Below, one piece after another: positions 1 to 11,261 of a DNA stretch of 64,000 nucleotides (positions within the stretch are counted from its first letter, which is position 1; each line of letters begins with the position of its first letter). The position numbers and the translations under genes were made by a program. The stretch lies in assembly GCA_025200525.1 (NCBI GenBank), contig CM045762.1, forward strand, positions 190,365,154-190,429,153, in the 5' to 3' direction. Source of the DNA: Camellia lanceoleosa (lineage: Eukaryota > Streptophyta > Magnoliopsida > Ericales > Theaceae). The notes beneath the pieces are model-generated. The model ran no database searches and was not told where the DNA came from. It was given only the letters and a program-made list of their open reading frames with translations.

Positions 1-158
1 CTCTATGCTGGCTCATTTTGAGTTTCTAGTATAGAGCTCCCACATACAGGTGTTCTCAGCAGTCGCACGGTGCATTGGCTAGTATGAGATTGTTCATTTT
101 TGGGAGATTGAGATAGAGATGTGGCAGTGTCATGCCAACTCATGTGCGAGTGGGAGAT
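1..158 (+). mobile_element. Internal 3' tail of a Copia-like LTR element, with polypurine tract
   Basis: The sequence up to 158 ends in a purine-rich run (about 148-158, GAGTGGGAGA) directly followed by TGTTAGAAATTGGGC. That is the usual arrangement of polypurine tract then 3' LTR in plant Ty1/Copia elements. No coding sequence is recognisable in these 158 bases, so the family name rests only on this junction. The rest of the element would lie left of the window. Confidence 0.5.
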
Positions 159-631
159 GTTAGAAATTGGGCGCCCATGTGGCATGGCCCTTTGAGCTTT
201 TTGAGCCTGAACCTCTTGAACCTTATCCATGTAAGTTTGAATTTTAATTCAAACTTATTTGGATAATCATTCAGGATATCTATATCTATCATATCAATAG
301 ATATGGATAGATAGATAGATATTGGTTATATATCAGATTATATGGTTAATCTAATATATTGAATCAGATACGTATATCAGATACGTTATGGGGTTTTTTA
401 CCCATAACCTTTTTTCCCAAACTCTCCTCTCTCTCTGACTCTCTCCCAAAAACAACGATCAAAGCCATTTGCACTGTGGTTTGTGTGGGTGATATTCACT
501 ATTGTAATATCACCCCATTGCTGGGTTGATTGACCAGATTCAAGAAGCACGTGATTTACCCACGAGATTCTTCGCTAAAAGGTATGATCTAAACATTTTA
601 TCCGCTGCGTTTTAATGCTCTCTAATTTACA
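159..631 (+). repeat. Probable 3' LTR of the Copia-like element
   Basis: It starts with TG right after the polypurine tract and contains a CT-rich leader (about 420-450). It ends plausibly at TTTACA (631), giving about 473 bp with TG...CA ends. The right boundary is uncertain because the matching 5' LTR is outside the window and no target duplication can be checked. Confidence 0.45.
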
Positions 632-1221
632 TGTACAAACAAATCTGGCAATTTTATCACCTCAAACAACTCAAACGCAGATTAATAAAGCTTAGCACAT
701 ATCAAGATACAGAAACAGAAATGATGATAAACAAAAAAATCAATTTAAACCCGCAAGACCTCAATTCCACCAACAAACAACAATTTATCCAACTAAAATT
801 AAAAATAAAAAAACTTGAAGCACATATATATATATATATCTATATATATATACATCACATTCAAACAAATGGGTTGAGTTTGAGATGCAATAGAATCAAG
901 ATGAAATCAAACCCACTTTTAGATTTCAGATATCAAACCCATTTCAAAAAACCAATTCCATATGCACAAAATCACAAAAATTGACCCTTCAAATGAAATG
1001 CTGAAAAAGTCAGACATGACATTGTTGTACATACTCACCCAAAAAATGACACTGTTGCACAAAGAATAAACATTTCAAGAAATGGTAATAGAAATCTTTG
1101 GATTTGAGACTTGTTTTGATCTCTTATCCTGATCCAAAGTATACCACTTTTCCTCTTTTTATTGTTATTGACATGTTTTTTTTACAAAAACAGTTATCTG
1201 TTTTAAGAGTCTTACACCCAA
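632..1221. other. AT-rich non-coding stretch with a TA microsatellite
   Basis: No gene seen. A (TA)n run with one interruption occupies about 823-851. The segment at about 713-790 is related to the ends of the two direct repeats further right (1660-1728 and 2390-2458), so it is probably an older copy of the same repeat. An open frame through it is low-complexity and is not taken as coding. Confidence 0.6.
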
Positions 1222-1728
1222 GACTATGTAACCCAATTTGTGATCTAGCAAACCTTGGAGTAGACAAAATCTAAGGTAAATTTACATGATCATTTCTACA
1301 AACAAAACAGACCACATGGAGGATGACTCAACCAGAGCAAGTTAGCTCCACCACTTGATCTAAAATCTTTTTTGTATGTATCTATGCCCCAATCCACAGA
1401 ATATACTCTATACTAACTATTATACAAAATGTGTTATTAATTAGTCAATAAAAACAAATAATCAAAAAGAGAAACAATCAGTGTTGATTATTGTCATTGT
1501 TCTCTTCAAACCCTTTACACACAATAAAAACATCATTTGACAAATTTTTTTTTTAAAAAAAATAAAATAAATAAACCAATAATTTCTGCCATAGTTCTAA
1601 TTAGGCAACCACCAAACAATAAACCATGAACCACAAAATAGGCAACCACCAAACAATAAACCAGAAACAGAAATGATGATAAACAAAAACATTGATTTAA
1701 ACCATTACCTCAATTCCACCAACAAACA
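1222..1728. repeat. Direct repeat, copy 1
   Basis: Begins near the words ATGTAACCCAATTTGTGATC and ends at ATTCCACCAACAAACAT. It matches 2017-2458 over most of its length with scattered substitutions and small indels. A short inner block (GGAGGATGACTCAAC...) occurs a third time at 1729-1816. No coding content is apparent; it may be part of an unclassified repeat or a local segmental duplication with a period of about 0.8 kb. Confidence 0.7.
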
Positions 1729-2016
1729 TGGAGGATGACTCAACTAGAGCAAGCTGGCTCCACCAATTGATCTCAAATCTTCTTTGTATGTATCTATGCC
1801 CCAATCCACAGAATTTGAAGTTAATTTCTACTGAAATGAAAATGCGTATGAGTATATAAGTTGAAGAGTTTTCCGAAGAGAGAGAATGGACAAAAAAATA
1901 ATGCATTAGCTAATGCTTTTCTGTACATAGAGAAGAAACTAATAAAATCAAGATAAAATTAATATTTTCTAATAATTTAGAGATGTCCGTGTAAATAACT
2001 CATATATTATCATATA

Positions 2017-2458
2017 CTATGTAGCCCAATTTGTGATCTAGCAAACCTTGAAGTATACAAAAACATGATCATTTCTGCAAACAAAACAGACCACATGGAG
2101 GATGACTCAACCAGAGCAAGTTGGCTCTACCACTTGATCTAAAATCTTCTTTGTTTGTATCTATGCCCCAATCCATAGAATATACTCTATACTAACTATT
2201 ATACAAAATGTGTTATTAATCAGTCAATAAAAACAAATAATCAAAAATAGAAACAATCAGTGTTAATTATTGTCATTGTTCTCTTCAAACCCTTTGCACA
2301 CAATAAAAACATCATTTGACAAAATTAAAAAAAAAAAAAAACCCAATACTTTCTGCCATAGTTCTAATTAGGCAACCACCAAACAATAAACCAGAAACAG
2401 AAACGATGATAAATAAAAAGATCGATTTAAACCATTACCTCAATTCCACCAACAAACA
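2017..2458. repeat. Direct repeat, copy 2
   Basis: Second copy of 1222-1728, in the same orientation and separated by about 290 bp. The two are near-identical across stretches such as the block around 1318-1545 against 2097-2323, apart from A-run length differences. This suggests a fairly recent tandem-type duplication. Confidence 0.7.
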
Positions 2459-2960
2459 TCGATTTACTTGAAGCATAGAGAAGCATAGAGAGAAAGAGAG
2501 GTACCATGGGGTTAAACAGAGAGAAAAGAAGACAAATGATATCAATGTAGAATTTGAGGAAGTTGATGATAATGGCGGTGGGTGGTGGTGGAAACCCTAG
2601 CCTTGATGACCCAATCAAAGCGTCGCGATTCCAATCGGAAACCCTACCTAGTGGGAGGGTTGCGACTTGAGAGAGAGAAGGGAGAGGTAAATTGAGGGCA
2701 AGAGGGAGGGTAGGAAAGAAGAACAGAGAGGGAGAGAGAGACAAAGAGGAAATGGGAGGAGACGTGTAACAGAGAGGGAGAGGGAGAGAGAGAGAGAGAA
2801 ATAAAGAGGGAATGGGGAAGGAGACGTGGGTAGGTGGGAGAGGGAGAGAGTGTTTGAGTGGGAAGAAAATTGATGTCAACCGTGAGATATTAATTAGGAT
2901 TGATCTGAGCCCTTAAGATGAAATGTATCTCTGATATTAATTAGAAAATATTATTCTAAT
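2459..2960. other. GA-rich low-complexity stretch
   Basis: Dominated by GAGA/GGGA runs (about 2665-2860), with two AAACCCTA telobox-like words around 2590-2640. The opposite strand reads as a long CT-rich frame, but its Leu/Ser/Pro composition is what a microsatellite gives, so no gene is called. It could be a decayed promoter or 5' leader. Confidence 0.5.
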
Positions 2961-3980
2961 GCTATGTCTGCGAAGAACAAAATATTTATCCTAAAATTAG
3001 AATAAATAACACAAAGAACAAAGAGATTATCATTATGTTTAGGGACCAAGTTTAAAACATTAACTTTTTAGGAAGAGTTGTCTCAATTTACGGTGATACT
3101 ACATTTTCTCCTAGCAAAGGAACAATAAGGAGGATGTGCTCCTAGTAGTACTTGATCTACCCACTTGGAGTAAATGATCTTTGAAAAATCCTAGAATCCA
3201 AAAAATCGACTCAACAAAAGCAACTAACTTCAATCCTATTGTCAAGCTGCCAATTGGCCACATAAATATTATATTTAGTACAACTCTCTACATGAGAACC
3301 CCAAAATCATAAAGAAATAACAAACATCACATGAAATAAAATGAGCAAATTAGAGATTAAAATCCCTAATTTATATATGTAATGACAAATTAGATTGATA
3401 GTGCATATGGTTGGAAATGGAGAGTTGAAAAAAAAAAAAGGAAACAAAAATAGAAATTACTATAGAACTTATCTTAGCTTCGCATCGTCGGTTGATCTCA
3501 CTCCACTTGTCTGCACACATACACTATCACACAATGGTTTCTCTTTTTAGTAGACAATGGCATTGTCAAATGAGAAAAAATAACAACGAAAATGAGTAAG
3601 CTTAACAATGTATCAATCGGGGACCCAATTACCATGGGTCCATTACCGCCATGGGTCTTCTCAATTATTGTAACTAATGCTTTCCTTTCAGAAAAACCAA
3701 CTAAAATTTAAGTGTGAGAGTGCAATCTAGCAAACAATCAAAGTAAAATACCTTTTCGGAGTCTAGTTGAAGATTGACAATGGTTGAGTACCGAGTAGGC
3801 ATCACTCTAAGCCAATCTACTACCACCGATTGGTACCAAAATGTATTGATTCCAGACTTAAAAAAACAAAAACAAAAAGAAGAAGAAGAAGCTACCAAAA
3901 GGAACAGTTAAGAAACAATACCACTACTTTAGAAGTGATAAAGAAAAGAACATGATCATAACTTCATATTAGATACTAAC
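2961..3980. other. AT-rich non-coding stretch
   Basis: No recognisable gene. The block around 3760-3800 resembles, in the same orientation, the sequence around 10720-10765; both read similarly on the minus strand (a frame with RYSTIVN or RYSIVVN). They therefore look like two copies of one dispersed repeat. Confidence 0.45.
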
Positions 3981-4077
3981 CTTATTGAATACCCAAATTT
4001 CACCATTAACAGTTGATTTTGGTACACCATGTCCATTATAATGGAAGAGAACTCTATCAGAATTTGCATTCAAGCTC
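3981..4077 (-). pseudogene. Isolated exon matching RAPTOR (TOR complex 1 subunit)
   Basis: On the minus strand one exon reads ...[18 protein letters not shown], then [12 protein letters not shown], and ends with a consensus donor (AAG followed by GTTAGT at about 3980). The string around HYNGHGVP and GEIWVFNK is the hallmark of the N-terminal caspase-like domain of RAPTOR, the substrate-recruiting subunit of the TOR kinase complex. I could not find the exons that normally flank it (YTQYIPL... downstream, or the preceding region), within about 1 kb on either side. It therefore looks like a captured or relict exon rather than part of a working gene. The reading frame is uninterrupted across the segment. 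The acceptor side is less certain; an AG occurs near 4067-4075. Confidence 0.7.
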
Positions 4078-5369
4078 ATAATGTGCCTACTTACATGTCA
4101 TGAAGAATAAGTTAAAACATTTTTTGATATTAAATTTATACATAGAAATAATAATAAAAAAATCTCACTTTGAGTTGTCATCGTTTATATTGGAAGAAGT
4201 AAAATGACATAAATACTTTCATAACATTAAACCTTTACTCATAAGAAATAAATCTAAGTGACTCTAGCCATCATCAAATGCACAACCAATTTGACAACCG
4301 GTGCCACAACTTGAAAAGCAAATTAAACAGAGAATAAAAAGATGCATATTATGTAGTCAATTGTAGACCACAAAAAAATTCAACAGGTCAAAGTAGATAC
4401 ACCCATACAACAAACATTTCAAACTAATATCATAAATTAAAACCCATTTCATATATCAAAAGCTTTTCAAAACCATAGGAAATCAACACCTATTTCCAAT
4501 TAAAGAATCAAACCCATTTCATAAATCAAAACCATGTCAGAAATCAAACTGAAAATAAAAAATTCATTTCTGAAATCAAAATCCATTTAAAAAATGAAAC
4601 CCATTTCATGAAACAAAACTTATTTAAAAAATTAAAACTCATTTCTCATTTCAAAATCAAACCCATGTCAGAAGCTAAACTATAAATAGAAATCCACACA
4701 ATGACCAACCTAACCAAACACCCACAGATGTCAAAAAGGTTTATGGTTTAAAATTGATGAATTGCACTTTCAACACCAATGCACAATTCACAAAAATAAA
4801 TGATCTGAGATTCAACAAAATGAAAAAATTTCCAAAAAAAATTCAGAAAAACAAATTCAAGTAATCAGAAACAACCAAACCCACAAAAATATCATGAATT
4901 GAAAAGGTTGGAAGTTCTAGATTCAAGCACAAACCAGAAAAAAAAAAAAAAAAAAAAAAAAACCCCAATTTTAATTTATATTTCCAGCCACTTTCCTTTT
5001 CTCTCCACAAATCACTCTCCAAATCCAAGATTCAAGCACAAACCAAAAATAAAAAATAAATCCAATTTTAATTTTTCTAAGTATTCCACTACCTTCAATT
5101 TCTAAAACTCCCAAAACTTTTGCATAAATACACATATGTAAACAAAAAAAAAAATCCTAATGGGTTATGCAGCTCCACAATCCCCACAATACATATCTAT
5201 CAATATGTATACCAAACAATCAAAATACATAAATACACAATCAAAGTTGGTTACTCATACATAAATACCAAACAATCAAAATACACAAGCAGACATTCAA
5301 ATACCCTATGAGAGATTGATCTAATTCAGTGGGGTAAAAAACTAAGAACACATTCTAATATAATTCTTT
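4078..5369. other. AT-rich non-coding stretch with poly-A run
   Basis: No gene seen. Degenerate short repeats built on AAACCCATTTCA with AATCAAA occur at about 4440-4690, and again at about 895-960. A pure A run of over 20 bases lies near 4939-4962. The segment 5245-5303 recurs at 5888-5945 inside the neighbouring fold-back element. Confidence 0.6.
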
Positions 5370-5480
5370 GAACTAGTTTGAAATGAATAAATGAGAATGG
5401 ATCTAGATATAAATGTTGATATCATGTAACCATGTGAAGAAAATGTGTTTTGGTCAAATATATGTATTCAATACTTATGA

Positions 5481-5860
5481 CCAAAACACATTTTCTTCAC
5501 ATGGTTACATGATATCAACATTTATAGGAATGGTTTTTGGTTTAAGTATTGAATGTGTTTTGGTCATAAGTATTGAATACATATATTTGACCAAAACACA
5601 TTTTCTTCACATGGTTACATGATATCAACATTTATAGGAATGGTTTTTGGTTTAAGTATTGAATGTGTTTTGGTCATAAGTATTGAATACATATATTTGA
5701 CCAAAACACATTTTCTTCACATGGTTACATGATATCAACATTTATAGGAATGGTTTTTGGTTTAAGTATTGAATGTGTTTTGGTCATAAGTATTGAATAC
5801 ATATATTTGACCAAAACACATTTTCTTCACATGGTTACATGATATCAACATTTATATCTA
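5481..5860. repeat. 110-bp tandem repeat inside the fold-back element
   Basis: Units begin with CCAAAACACATTTTCTTCAC at 5481, 5591, 5701 and 5811, an exact 110-bp period with almost no differences; a further partial unit starts at 5965. Each unit itself contains inverted words (GTGTTTTGGTC against GACCAAAACAC), so the array can pair with itself in several registers. Confidence 0.9.
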
Positions 5861-5887
5861 GATCCATTCTCATTTATTCATTTCAAA

Positions 5888-5945
5888 ATTGGTTACTCAT
5901 ACATAAATACCAAACAATCAAAATACACAAGCAGACATTCAAATA
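5888..5945. repeat. Copy of flanking sequence 5245-5303 inside the fold-back element
   Basis: The word starting TTGGTTACTCATACATAAAT and continuing to GCAGACATTCAAATA is present both outside the element (5245-5303) and inside it (5888-5945). This indicates that the element grew by local duplication or template switching that also copied adjacent DNA. Confidence 0.85.
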
Positions 5946-6420
5946 TATGTATTCAATACTTATGACCAAAACACATTTTCTTCACATGGTTACATGATAT
6001 CAACATTTATATCTAGATCCATTCTCATTTATTCATTTCAAACTAGTTCATTTTATTTCAATTCATAGGCCACGTTTATAATTCTCTGAATAACCCAATT
6101 GAGACTATAACTCAGTAGTTTTCAATCAACACAACAAACATATAGACACTTCAACCTTGCCATTTTACAAAAATTTCGTCCGCGGGTTCGGCACCCATAT
6201 ATACATAAGATTTCGGGACTTTCACCCTGGACACTATAGCGACCCCGGTCTTTTCCTTTTGGTTGTTGTATCCGGACTTATGTTTCGTAGATCCCGTTGT
6301 TATCAAATTGTTGTTGTCATCCTTTAATTTCTTATTTTTGAGTTATAGGATGTGTTAGGCAGGTTTGTTACAAGTTGGTTGGGTTTGAAAACCAAGTGTT
6401 GCTGTCCAGATTTTTGGACC

Positions 6421-6784
6421 TTCGCTCGAGCGAGGAGTTGATCGCTCGAGTGAGCTTTTGTTTTTGGTCCTTCGCTCGAGCCAGGGTTTGGTCGCTCGAG
6501 CGAGAGTTGAGTTTTGTTTCTGGTGGCTCAAGCCAGGACTTCTTAGCTCGAGCAAGCGATTGCGTCTAGTATGGACCTGAGAGCAGTGTTTCTTCGCTCG
6601 AGTGAGCTTTTCTTCGCTCGAGCGAGCGAGATGTATGTTTTCGAGTTCTTCGCTCGAGCGAACATTTCTTCGCCGGCGAGCGAAGCATCGAGTTTTTGGC
6701 CCGCGCAAGACTTTCTTCGCTCGAGCGAGGCTTTCTTATGTCTGGTCGCTCGAGCGACTAATCCTTCGCTCGAGCGAGCCTGTC
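6421..6784 (+). repeat. Cluster of CGCTCGAGCG palindromes in the solo LTR
   Basis: More than ten copies of the palindrome TCGCTCGAGCGA or one-to-two-base variants are packed into about 360 bp near the LTR start. The equivalent clusters are at 28170-28550 and 63855-63970. The cluster lies upstream of the likely transcription start, so it is probably part of the U3 regulatory region. Confidence 0.85.
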
Positions 6785-8319
6785 AGGTTTAAATAGGCAG
6801 CAGTAGGGAAAATTCAATTTTTTAATATTCTTTTTGATTCCAAAACCCTAGGTACGACTTCTGTCTCCCTCCACTCACCTTCTCTCTTAGGTTTCATCTA
6901 GTTTTAGGGTGTTTCTACCCTAGGCTCTTTATTAAAAAGATAGAGTGAGTGGAGAGCTTCGTTTTAATATGTGAGTTTGGCGGTTTGGAGCACTTTGGAT
7001 TTTGGGTCATCATCTCCATCTTCTCCATTCGGGTTATTTACTTCGAGGTAGGGATTTCCTACTCCATATTATAGGTTTTGTTCTGAGTTTTGGTATTTTG
7101 ATATGTTGGGGGTTGTTTGGTAATTTTGGGAAAAACCCTAGTGTTGTAATAAATTAATTTGTATAATTAATTTAGGAAAAACTGGTGAATTTAGTTGAAT
7201 TCATGGAATTGGGAACTTTTGGGATTTAATGGTGTAGTTGGATAGTTTAATCACTCACCTATGAAAATGTTGCGTATATGCTTGTTGATACATTTATTTC
7301 CTGTTTAGAAATAACTGTTTTGGGCTATCGATGGAGGATAGTCGTGATTGTTGTAGACATTGCATGTGGATTAGGGAAAACTGAAACTAATCACATTGGT
7401 TGAGTCATTGATTTTGACTGTTGAATTAATCTGAGAAAATCGTGTATTGATTGAGTATTGTATATGACAAGTGTCTAATACATTGTATATGCATTTTGTT
7501 TGGGAGGAGATAGGGGATGTACTCCATGGTTTGAGGGAAGATAGGGGATGGACTCTCAAACCATTTTCGGAGGAGATAGGGGATGGACTCCATTAGCACC
7601 ACTAACATGTGTGCTTATTGATATTGGAAGTGTTTTTACATGTTGTTGATACAGCACTAAAATGTGTATCAATCGGGAAGTATGGAAGTGTTTTGGTATG
7701 AGCCTTAGTCTCATTTGTTTTGTTGATATTGGAAGTGTAACACCCTCAAAATAATACACAAAACCCATCATTCTAGACATGCAATGATATAAGAGAAATC
7801 AACACATTTCCATTCATCAGAGTAGTTCTTATAACAGTATTACATGTTAACAACAAAAGCAAATGCCCTAAGGGCTTACAGCTTTCCAAGTCAACACTTG
7901 GTTACAAAAAGAAGAGTACTAACTCTATACAAGGAAAGCCCAAGGCTTGGTATACATGTTTAATACAAACAAATGAATCAAAAAGAGTCTTCAACTCTTA
8001 TCTCCATCCAAGCTATGTCCTTGGAGGTGGCATGCTACCTGTACCTGAAAATGATGTCCCATATAGGGTGAGCCAACGCCCATTAGAGATATGCTAAACA
8101 CAATATGAGCAATAACTAAGACTTTAGCAATTGATAAATGTTTAACTCACATTAACCAATTCATACATCACTTTCGTTACATGACCACTGCATTCATGTT
8201 TCATTTCATTTTTTCCATTTCTTATCCAATTCACAATTCAACTACGGCTCAGAACCTAGCCAACAACCTAGATGAGACAGTAACTCATGTTAAATATTTC
8301 GCATTTCCCATTAGATATG

Positions 8320-8470
8320 CATATGAGCTATACCAACAAATCAACGGATAAACATATGAGCTATATCAACAATTCAACAGATAAGCATATGAGCTATATC
8401 AACACTTCAACAGATAAGCATATGAGCTGTATCAACACTTCAATAGATAAGCATATGAGCTGTATCAATT
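8320..8470. repeat. 33-bp tandem repeat
   Basis: Units begin with CATATGAGCTATATCAACA at 8320, 8353, 8386 and 8419, with a partial unit at 8452. The exact 33-bp period keeps reading frames open through the block, which explains spurious open frames here. It is private to this nested LTR copy. Confidence 0.9.
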
Positions 8471-8476
8471 TCCAGA

Positions 8477-8630
8477 TTAGAGGTCCAGCCCCTTTCTTCC
8501 AATAAACCGTTCGGTTTAGAGGTCCAGCCTCTTTCTTCCAATAAACCATTCGATTTAGAGGTCCAGCCCCTTTCTTCCAATAAACCGTTTGGTTTAGAGG
8601 TCCAGCCCCTTTCTTCCAATAAACCGCCCA
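8477..8630. repeat. 39-bp tandem repeat
   Basis: Four units of about 39 bp containing AGAGGTCCAGCCCCTTTCTT then CCAATAAACC, immediately following the 33-bp array. The period is again a multiple of three, so frames stay open without meaning. It probably arose by slippage within the LTR. Confidence 0.9.
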
Positions 8631-10412
8631 CACAAAACAACATATATATACACATTGGTAGTATACATAATCAATCAATACATAAAGTTAATGTATTCAT
8701 TCAACAGTCATACTCTATGACACGTCTATTCGATTAGTTTTAGTTTGCCTAATCCTCATGCATTGTCTACACCAATCAAAACTACCCTCCACTGGTAGCC
8801 CAAACAATTATTTCTAAACAGATAATAAAAGCTCCAACAGATAAAATTATCAACATTTTTAAAAATGAGCAATAAATAAATCCAACTCCACTAGTCCATC
8901 TAATAATGAGCCAATTTCATTATATTCACTTCGATTTCACAAAGCCATGACTTTCTCAAATTTAATTATATCAATTAATTAATACACAAATTAGGGCTTT
9001 CTCCCCCAACTCTCAATATTAACCATAGGTTCAAATATCAACAATCAACACTCAAATCATCATTTTAAGACCCAAAATACATGTTTAAGAATCAAAATAA
9101 CAAACCCTCGTTTATACCATTTTGAAACCCTAAGTCCCAAAATCAACCAACTTCAACACTTTATCAAAACTACCAATAATCTATGTCGAAGACCATAATG
9201 GTGAGTAGGAATCCCTACCTCAAATTCGGAGCTCAAGGGAAGAAGATGACGAAACTCAACGTGCTCCAAAACTTGAAATTTTCGGATCAAAGTAAAGCCC
9301 TCAACGATCAACCCAACTTTTGTAAAGACCAAAGGTGAGGAAAACACCCTAGCTAGATCAATACTTAGAGAGAAGTTATGGTTTTAGAGAGAGGAGCTCT
9401 CAAATGGCTTTTTGGAAAAGTAAGAGAGAGGGTGAAAAAGTGAGCCAAAAAGCTGAATCTCGGAACCTTATACCAGTCGCCCCACTCGAGCGTAGAAACC
9501 CCTCGGCGTCACTCTTCCGCTCGGCGGCTAATCCCGGCGGCGGATGCACACTCGAGAACTTTGCAGACAGTCCCCGCTCGGCGTCCAACTCCTTCGGCGG
9601 CACTCACAAACTCCCGCTCGAGCATCCAAACCCCCGCTCGAGCGGAGAAACCATAATCTGGGTAACTGTTTTTGGTCTCTAAGCTCAATCAACCTGTTCC
9701 AAACCTTCCCAACACAACCCGAGACTCAAATACAAGGAGTAAAGGATGCAAACGAGGTATAAACAACAACCAACTTCACGGAACCGAGTTCGGATGCAAC
9801 AAATAAAGAAAAGGGAAACCGGGATCGCTATAGGAAGAAATGTTAGTGTGATATTTAGTTCACTGTTATAGTTTGGCCAGGTTCTGAGCCATATTGATAT
9901 AAACGGAAAGTTGAATAAATAATGGAAAGTGAAACGTGTCATAGACATTAATGTCATGAAACTATATGTTGGTGAAGTGAATAGTTGTGTTAACCATCTA
10001 TTGAATGCTATTGCTTTATTCAATGCTTATATTTGGTTTAGTATATTTCTACTGGGCTGTGGCTCACCCTATACGGGAACATCATTTTCAGGTCCAGGTG
10101 ATATGCTACCTCCAAGGACTTAGCTTGGACGGATTTGGACTTTGAAGACTTGTTTTTAGTTATTTGTTTTTATTTGATATTACATGTAAACATTGAAGCT
10201 AAGTGCTTAATTTGTAGTTGAGTTAGTACTTACATTTTGTGTCCAAGTGTTGGCTTGGAAAGATGTAAGCCTATAGGGCATTTACTTTTGATGTTACATG
10301 TAATGTTTTCAATATTAATACTCTGATGAATGAGATAATGATTTGTTTTCTTTTATTAATGCATGTCAATGTTATATATATTATGGGTTTATTTTGAGGG
10401 CGTTACAGACAC

Positions 10413-10700
10413 TCCGGCTAACTTAATTTTTAATAGAGCCCATCCTCTATCTCCTCCCAAAACATGAAGTACATACCCTTTCTCCTCCCAGAACATTATA
10501 CATATACAATGTATTTAAAGACACCATCATATTCAATGACATTCAATTACACACATTCAATGTCTCAACACACCGTCATATTCAATGACATAGTTAAATG
10601 ATTAGTTTTAATTATCCTAATCCCTATGCAATGTCTACAACAATCATAGTTATCCTCCACCGATAGCCCAATAAAGATATTTCTAAATAGATATACAATC
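10413..10700 (-). repeat. Truncated inverted LTR fragment of the same family
   Basis: On the minus strand this contains the family words for the GGGCTATCGGTGGAGGATA region, the TTGTAGACATTGCATAGGG region and the GGAGGAGATAGAGGATGGGC repeats, in LTR order. It lacks both LTR ends. It abuts the right target duplication of the solo LTR, so the solo LTR may have inserted into or next to this older relic. Confidence 0.75.
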
Positions 10701-11261
10701 CTTAACTAATTAAAATACCTGTTTGGGATCTCTTTGAATGTTGACAACGATGGAGTATCGATCTCTCTAGAGATGGTGGTGGTCCAACGAAATCTTCCCT
10801 TTTGCAATGGCTCTTTTCGAATTCTCTCCTATGGCTGAAAAGGTTATGTCGATTGTGGTGGAATAGGGAGTTTGGCCTACCATTGTTGATGAAGATTGAG
10901 ATGGCAGAAAGGGGGAGGAAGGAAAAGCGAAATTAAAGAGAGTAATAGGGGGTTCAAGGTTGAGTCTTTGGCAAGGGTTGGGCTTTGATAGGGAATTGAA
11001 GAGAGAGAATGAAAGAGTATTGGCTGAATCAGAGCGAGGGAGGAAGAAGAAATGAATAGGGACTATGGTTGAGTATCCCACACATGATGGGCTCTGATGG
11101 AGGTATAGAGGGAGAAAGAGATTTTCTTCAATTTACAAAGAGTGGGTGGGAAATGAAGAAATCTCAATCGTTGAAGTTTAGATGGGACAATCTGACCCAT
11201 TGATACAAAATGTATCTCTTAGACATTTTAAGACATTTTCAAAAACCCTTGTGCCATATTA
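10701..11261. other. Non-coding stretch
   Basis: GA-rich in part (10900-11130). The words ATCTGACCCATTGATACAAAATG near 11190 resemble those near 2905, and 10720-10765 resembles 3755-3800, hinting at an old dispersed repeat shared with the left end of the window. No gene seen. Confidence 0.4.

Larger units (their letters stand above)
5370..6049. mobile_element. Fold-back (long inverted repeat) element
   Basis: The left arm starting GAACTAGTTTGAAATGAATA (5370) runs about 80 bp. It is repeated as its exact or nearly exact reverse complement at the right end (to 6049, ...CAAACTAGTTC). The middle is filled by 110-bp tandem units and by a copy of nearby sequence (5888-5945). No transposase is encoded. 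Long terminal inverted repeats, internal repeats and no coding capacity fit a fold-back or MITE-like element. A target duplication is not evident, so the exact boundaries may be a few bases off. Confidence 0.65.
7736..9832 (-). mobile_element. Inverted solo LTR of a related family, nested in the solo LTR
   Basis: Read on the minus strand it starts TATAGCGATCCCGG (from 9832) and ends GAGGGTGTTACA (at 7736), the same terminal signature as the surrounding LTR but in the opposite direction. It is flanked by the duplication GGAAG (7731-7735 and 9833-9837). Removing it restores the continuity seen in the intact LTR at about 29577. Its length of 2097 bp matches the family. It shares CTCGAG words (9485-9650) but is clearly diverged, so it belongs to a related subfamily. 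Confidence 0.93.
6235..10407 (+). mobile_element. Solo LTR of the Tekay-like element A family, interrupted by a second LTR
   Basis: It begins TATAGCGACCCCGGTC and ends GAGGGCGTTACA, and is flanked by the 5-bp duplication GACAC (6230-6234 and 10408-10412). It is the same family as the 5' LTR at 27981-30156: they share the TATAGTGACCCC start, the CTCGAG-rich block, the GGAGGAGATAGGGGATGGACTC repeats and the TTGAGGG end. After removing the inserted element (7736-9832) and its duplicated GGAAG, about 2.07 kb remains. No internal coding part is present, so it is a solo LTR left by recombination between the two LTRs of a former full element. Confidence 0.93.

Noticed and set aside
631..984. 117-codon plus-strand frame
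   Set aside because: Lys/Ile/Gln-rich translation of AT-rich DNA with a (TA)n tract giving YIYIYI; no support for coding.
2427..2879. 150-codon minus-strand frame
   Set aside because: Leu/Ser/Pro-rich product of a GA/CT microsatellite; no domain or conserved word.
3701..3898. Next RAPTOR exon in the minus-strand frame (FYFDC word)
   Set aside because: Only FDC agrees with the expected block; the rest does not, and the region is related to a dispersed repeat near 10720.
6120..6234. Possible remnant of another inverted Tekay element (AATTTCGTCCGCGG resembles the complement of the pre-polypurine motif)
   Set aside because: A single short word; no LTR start or polypurine tract could be recognised next to it.
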